IMG/VR virus record: IMGVR_UViG_3300042385_001265
Span: 62,001 to 126,000 of that record
Source of the DNA: a virus
DNA length: 64,000 nucleotides
Direction: 5' to 3' (one strand)
The position numbers and the translations under genes were made by a program. Below, piece by piece: positions 63,601 through 64,000 of this stretch (the stretch's first letter is position 1; the number at the start of each line of letters is the position of its first letter). Below the pieces are notes generated by a model. The model had not been told where the DNA came from and did not search any database. It was given only the letters and a program-made list of their open reading frames with translations.

Positions 63601-64000
63601 CAAAACGAAGTAATTTCATTTATGAGTTCTTCTTGGAGTGGATTTGAATATATTGAATCTAAATGTAAGAGAGATGTAGGATATATTGTAGATGCAGTAG
63701 CAACCGATGTATTATATGGTGGAAATGAAAGAAGTGTAACTGCTGGTGAGTTTTATTACTTATATCCATCACAAGCTACTTCGGTTCAATCCGACCAAAC
63801 AATCACCGGTGTAAATCATGCATTTGGTTTGGCTGATAAAATAGTTAGAAATACTTTATTAGTAACCGCAAGTGCTGAAACTATTGCAAATTATGATGTA
63901 ATATTAGATAATAAAGGATTAATACAAACAAACGTAATTTATTATATAGATTCAGTATATCCATACTTTACTTACAATAGAACTAAGTGTAGAAGAGATG
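57676..64000 (+). CDS. Giant repetitive fibre-like protein (3' end outside window)
   Basis: Open from ATG 57676 to the window edge, at least 2108 residues. N-terminal fibre segment, then a pectate-lyase-like beta-helix start near residues 110-330 (IYVSSTNGNDNNSG, VDAGTYLEENPIEL). Then two repeat families: VSSSFSIV-x-DII-x-x-G units (59.1-62.1 kb) and a C-R-D-I-G-Y-I...YGGNERS unit of 108-117 residues, nine copies with their Cys codons at 59620, 59944, 60268, 62293, 62617, 62968, 63313, 63664 and 63988. The second unit occurs in cyanophage structural proteins. All spacings are multiples of three. Long appendage or tape-like fibre is likely. Confidence 0.8.
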   Translation, partial: MARLIPQKQIEEVNQFRDSISVGNSVFISGSLLVSQSIDIGTRTSDKQRITGSVEITGSLQIDGALSFANAASRLDATASFSDISVDTQRFGGILVEDFAKSDSTIYVSSTNGNDNNSGTSPQFPLRTIKKAAQLATPGDDGRYGLPTGSLFSGFRITVDAGTYLEENPIELPRNTTVWGAGLRVTKIIAKNENEDLFWVNSGCYLAEMTFAGLRVYPSVDDSQSGFAIAFAPNAFITTSPYVQNCSMISNQENSFLELYEDIPAGGGGLNVDGNRIHPDSPLASMVLDAYTQVAPNGVGCQVVGRGFIQLVSFFTNFSAYSVKVIDGGHAVLLNSNTSFGDYGMYASGSRFITGSGGNFDAFLNVQDNYSIIVNTIEGGLSTIPALVPNTENGIRVTDPNVLPQYFLSEDSSNEVSDIVKADFKLISSIIDNGIVNKPSLIAKSSINGYSSQSVYNISGENQYTSSTTASLQNIASVDTNFNILYDIIERGNPATESYVRISNVSHSIQATDIVQYKTSAVDSPTITTTNNSFDTIMSIVAGGIAPNIVSNTSASFKFSNVNQYQTGTTSSLQTINSVSSSFSIVYDTIEYGTGDLPTIIPSSSNASTSSEKQNAYNLLINNIPFIQSETIAYMSSSWSEFSYNETTCKRDISYIVSGAAYDILYGGNEESIKSARFYYLYPSEATTTQLEPTLTAVKYASGVAQNILKGNQYITSSANINNGYNIIFNNKDFVRAETIAYISSSWSEFEYNEVSCSRDIGYILDAVGTDLKYEGNDRSVTAGQFYFRYPSEATTTQLNQTLDAIRYAKRLTEKLLNNDTFVTASNSVIGAVDLMRKNRSLIQTETITYINTQYPNLDYNQAKCRRDVGYIVDNITTDLLYGGNERTETAGLYYFLFPSVANTTQLTETINALQYVNALTDKILISEILPTPKIGLNIDSNIKVTAFNSVTSSISASNTEVTLVSQSFGIIEDIIRYGTDYIPSAIVGNSNDYIWNINNPINVSGITQIQSTLANANTQSISNNVNTIIKIIESGSSVTTEQTIGTDRNGAPISTVGIPKNSYGSNLITTVIGTTIPAEIQLVKNTAAGIKFGNGLQITSSISASATEIQKVSSSFSIVTDIIKYGISGSLSLSGSSEYSTYYEVIAFESANYLFNENQLNKFDNVLTASIEDGSIDPTLTLKRGELYTFSVNSLNIVNATELDFRPFYIKTDIKPGLRNQYTKGVTNNGVTFGTLTFIVPFDAPDTLYYVNGKDIEASGIINIVDELPISDTQRYIEIPSLGDFEVVANTINNIKVTNIPQIQSIYTASISESLSVSSSFATTIDILFNGVSNLPTTITNVSGLIKKRELSQYTSSFAVSSALRNTISSSFNIVTNIVTNGTGSVPALIENTNDLIKVTSVPQIIGLQSGSITQVNNVSSSFANIINIIKNGTGSIPVEISNINGLTKFSSTEQFTASLSASLEDVTFVSNSISIVSTIITNGSGSYITASLYGAASTQPSTLAAYQIIKQNIPFIQIETLSYLSSSWSTASYNEASCSRDIGLIVSGAAEDLLYNTISSSIVNGKYYLEYPSAAETTQINQTLDGIEYASKLTQKLIQNIIFETASMEVSASYNLIRKNREFVKSETIAYLSSSWSTFDYNESLCRRDIGHIIDAVSTDLLYGGNERSNTAGEFYYKYPSSATVSGSVSPTTAAQLYPTLDGINYARRLVQNIVVNNQFALAPDSRTNAYDLIVENKSLIQSEVVSYVSSSWSGVLYNDISCSRDIGYILDAVATDTLYGGNERSSVAGEFYYLFPSRATNGGVPSENNQLDSTLSGINYAKGMVNQLLQNNIFVTASLQTIGVTNLIIDNKPLIQNEVISYISSSWSNFQYNEASCSRDVGYILDAVATDFYYGGNERSITAGTFYYLFPSAATVSGSSSPSVDAQLYPTVDGVTYAQRLTNKIINNITLVTASLERQTTYDLLLDNKLLIQNEVISFMSSSWSGFEYIESKCKRDVGYIVDAVATDVLYGGNERSVTAGEFYYLYPSQATSVQSDQTITGVNHAFGLADKIVRNTLLVTASAETIANYDVILDNKGLIQTNVIYYIDSVYPYFTYNRTKCRRD

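Noticed and set aside
59600-64000. Regular 324-351 base repeats as a DNA-level repeat element
   Set aside because: All periods are multiples of three and conservation follows protein residues, so they are protein repeats in one reading frame.
1-64000. tRNA genes, lysogeny genes or crAss-like gene order
   Set aside because: No cloverleaf-like sequence, integrase or CI-type repressor was noticed, and the head genes follow T4 order instead of crAss-like order.

Overview
The window reads as the structural half of a large, AT-rich, T4-like contractile-tailed phage (myovirus) of a Bacteroidota host, probably a flavobacterium. The phage assignment rests on recognisable T4-type parts: large terminase (33987-35573), portal (36074-37843), prohead protease (40373-40960), acidic core scaffold (43198-44220), major capsid protein (44259-45899) and neck/sheath-terminator proteins (54238-56925). 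The host assignment rests on at least four Bacteroidota-type sigma-A promoters (TTTGG, about 20 bases, TATNTTTG) upstream of the early-looking genes. No tRNA, integrase, IS element or CRISPR array was seen. All genes but one point right.

Layout. 2-8863: tail/baseplate and fibre structural genes with glycine-rich and Ig/LamG-like segments. 8867-13774: a GIY-YIG-like nuclease, a small protein, a DnaG/gp61-like primase and a fused Mre11-Rad50 (gp47-gp46) nuclease, driven by host-type promoters, two of them a tandem duplication. 13764-13937 (minus): a 57-aa ribbon-helix-helix-like protein next to three phased 10-bp operator-like repeats. 14055-22837: a 2789-aa fibre carrying two tandem Hint (intein-like) domains, and its tail-assembly chaperone. 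22893-28038: a sugar/heptose cargo module flanked by two paralogous coiled-coil genes: a glycosyltransferase-methyltransferase-glycosyltransferase fusion, a TibC/Aah-type protein O-heptosyltransferase, a heptose-1-P adenylyltransferase and a heptose kinase. 28097-32569: a 1490-aa multi-enzyme polyprotein. 32614-45899: putative lysis pair, terminase, portal, internal/core polyproteins, protease, scaffold and capsid. 45998-47387: a zinc-ribbon protein and two DUF2589-type proteins. 47494-54157: receptor-binding/fibre cluster with a nonapeptide-repeat solenoid protein, a 2-oxoglutarate/Fe(II) oxygenase and a collagen-like fibre. 54238-57676: neck and tail completion. 57676-end: a giant repetitive fibre-like protein cut by the window edge.

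How it may work together. Late structural units are almost all preceded by an 8-base element TA(T/C)TTATA, while replication and sugar genes use host-type promoters, which suggests an early/late switch. Many internal head proteins, including the 1490-aa multi-enzyme protein, carry short linkers of the form ESV-x-x-E or more generally (L/I/V)-x-E-(A/G), the known T4 gp21 cleavage pattern. The capsid protein has the expected site at E61. This suggests polyproteins that are packaged and cut by the phage's own protease. The heptose module beside the giant fibre, with beta-solenoid and Ser/Thr-rich fibres elsewhere, suggests a phage-encoded protein O-heptosylation system acting on its own fibres. 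Host envelope modification is the main alternative.
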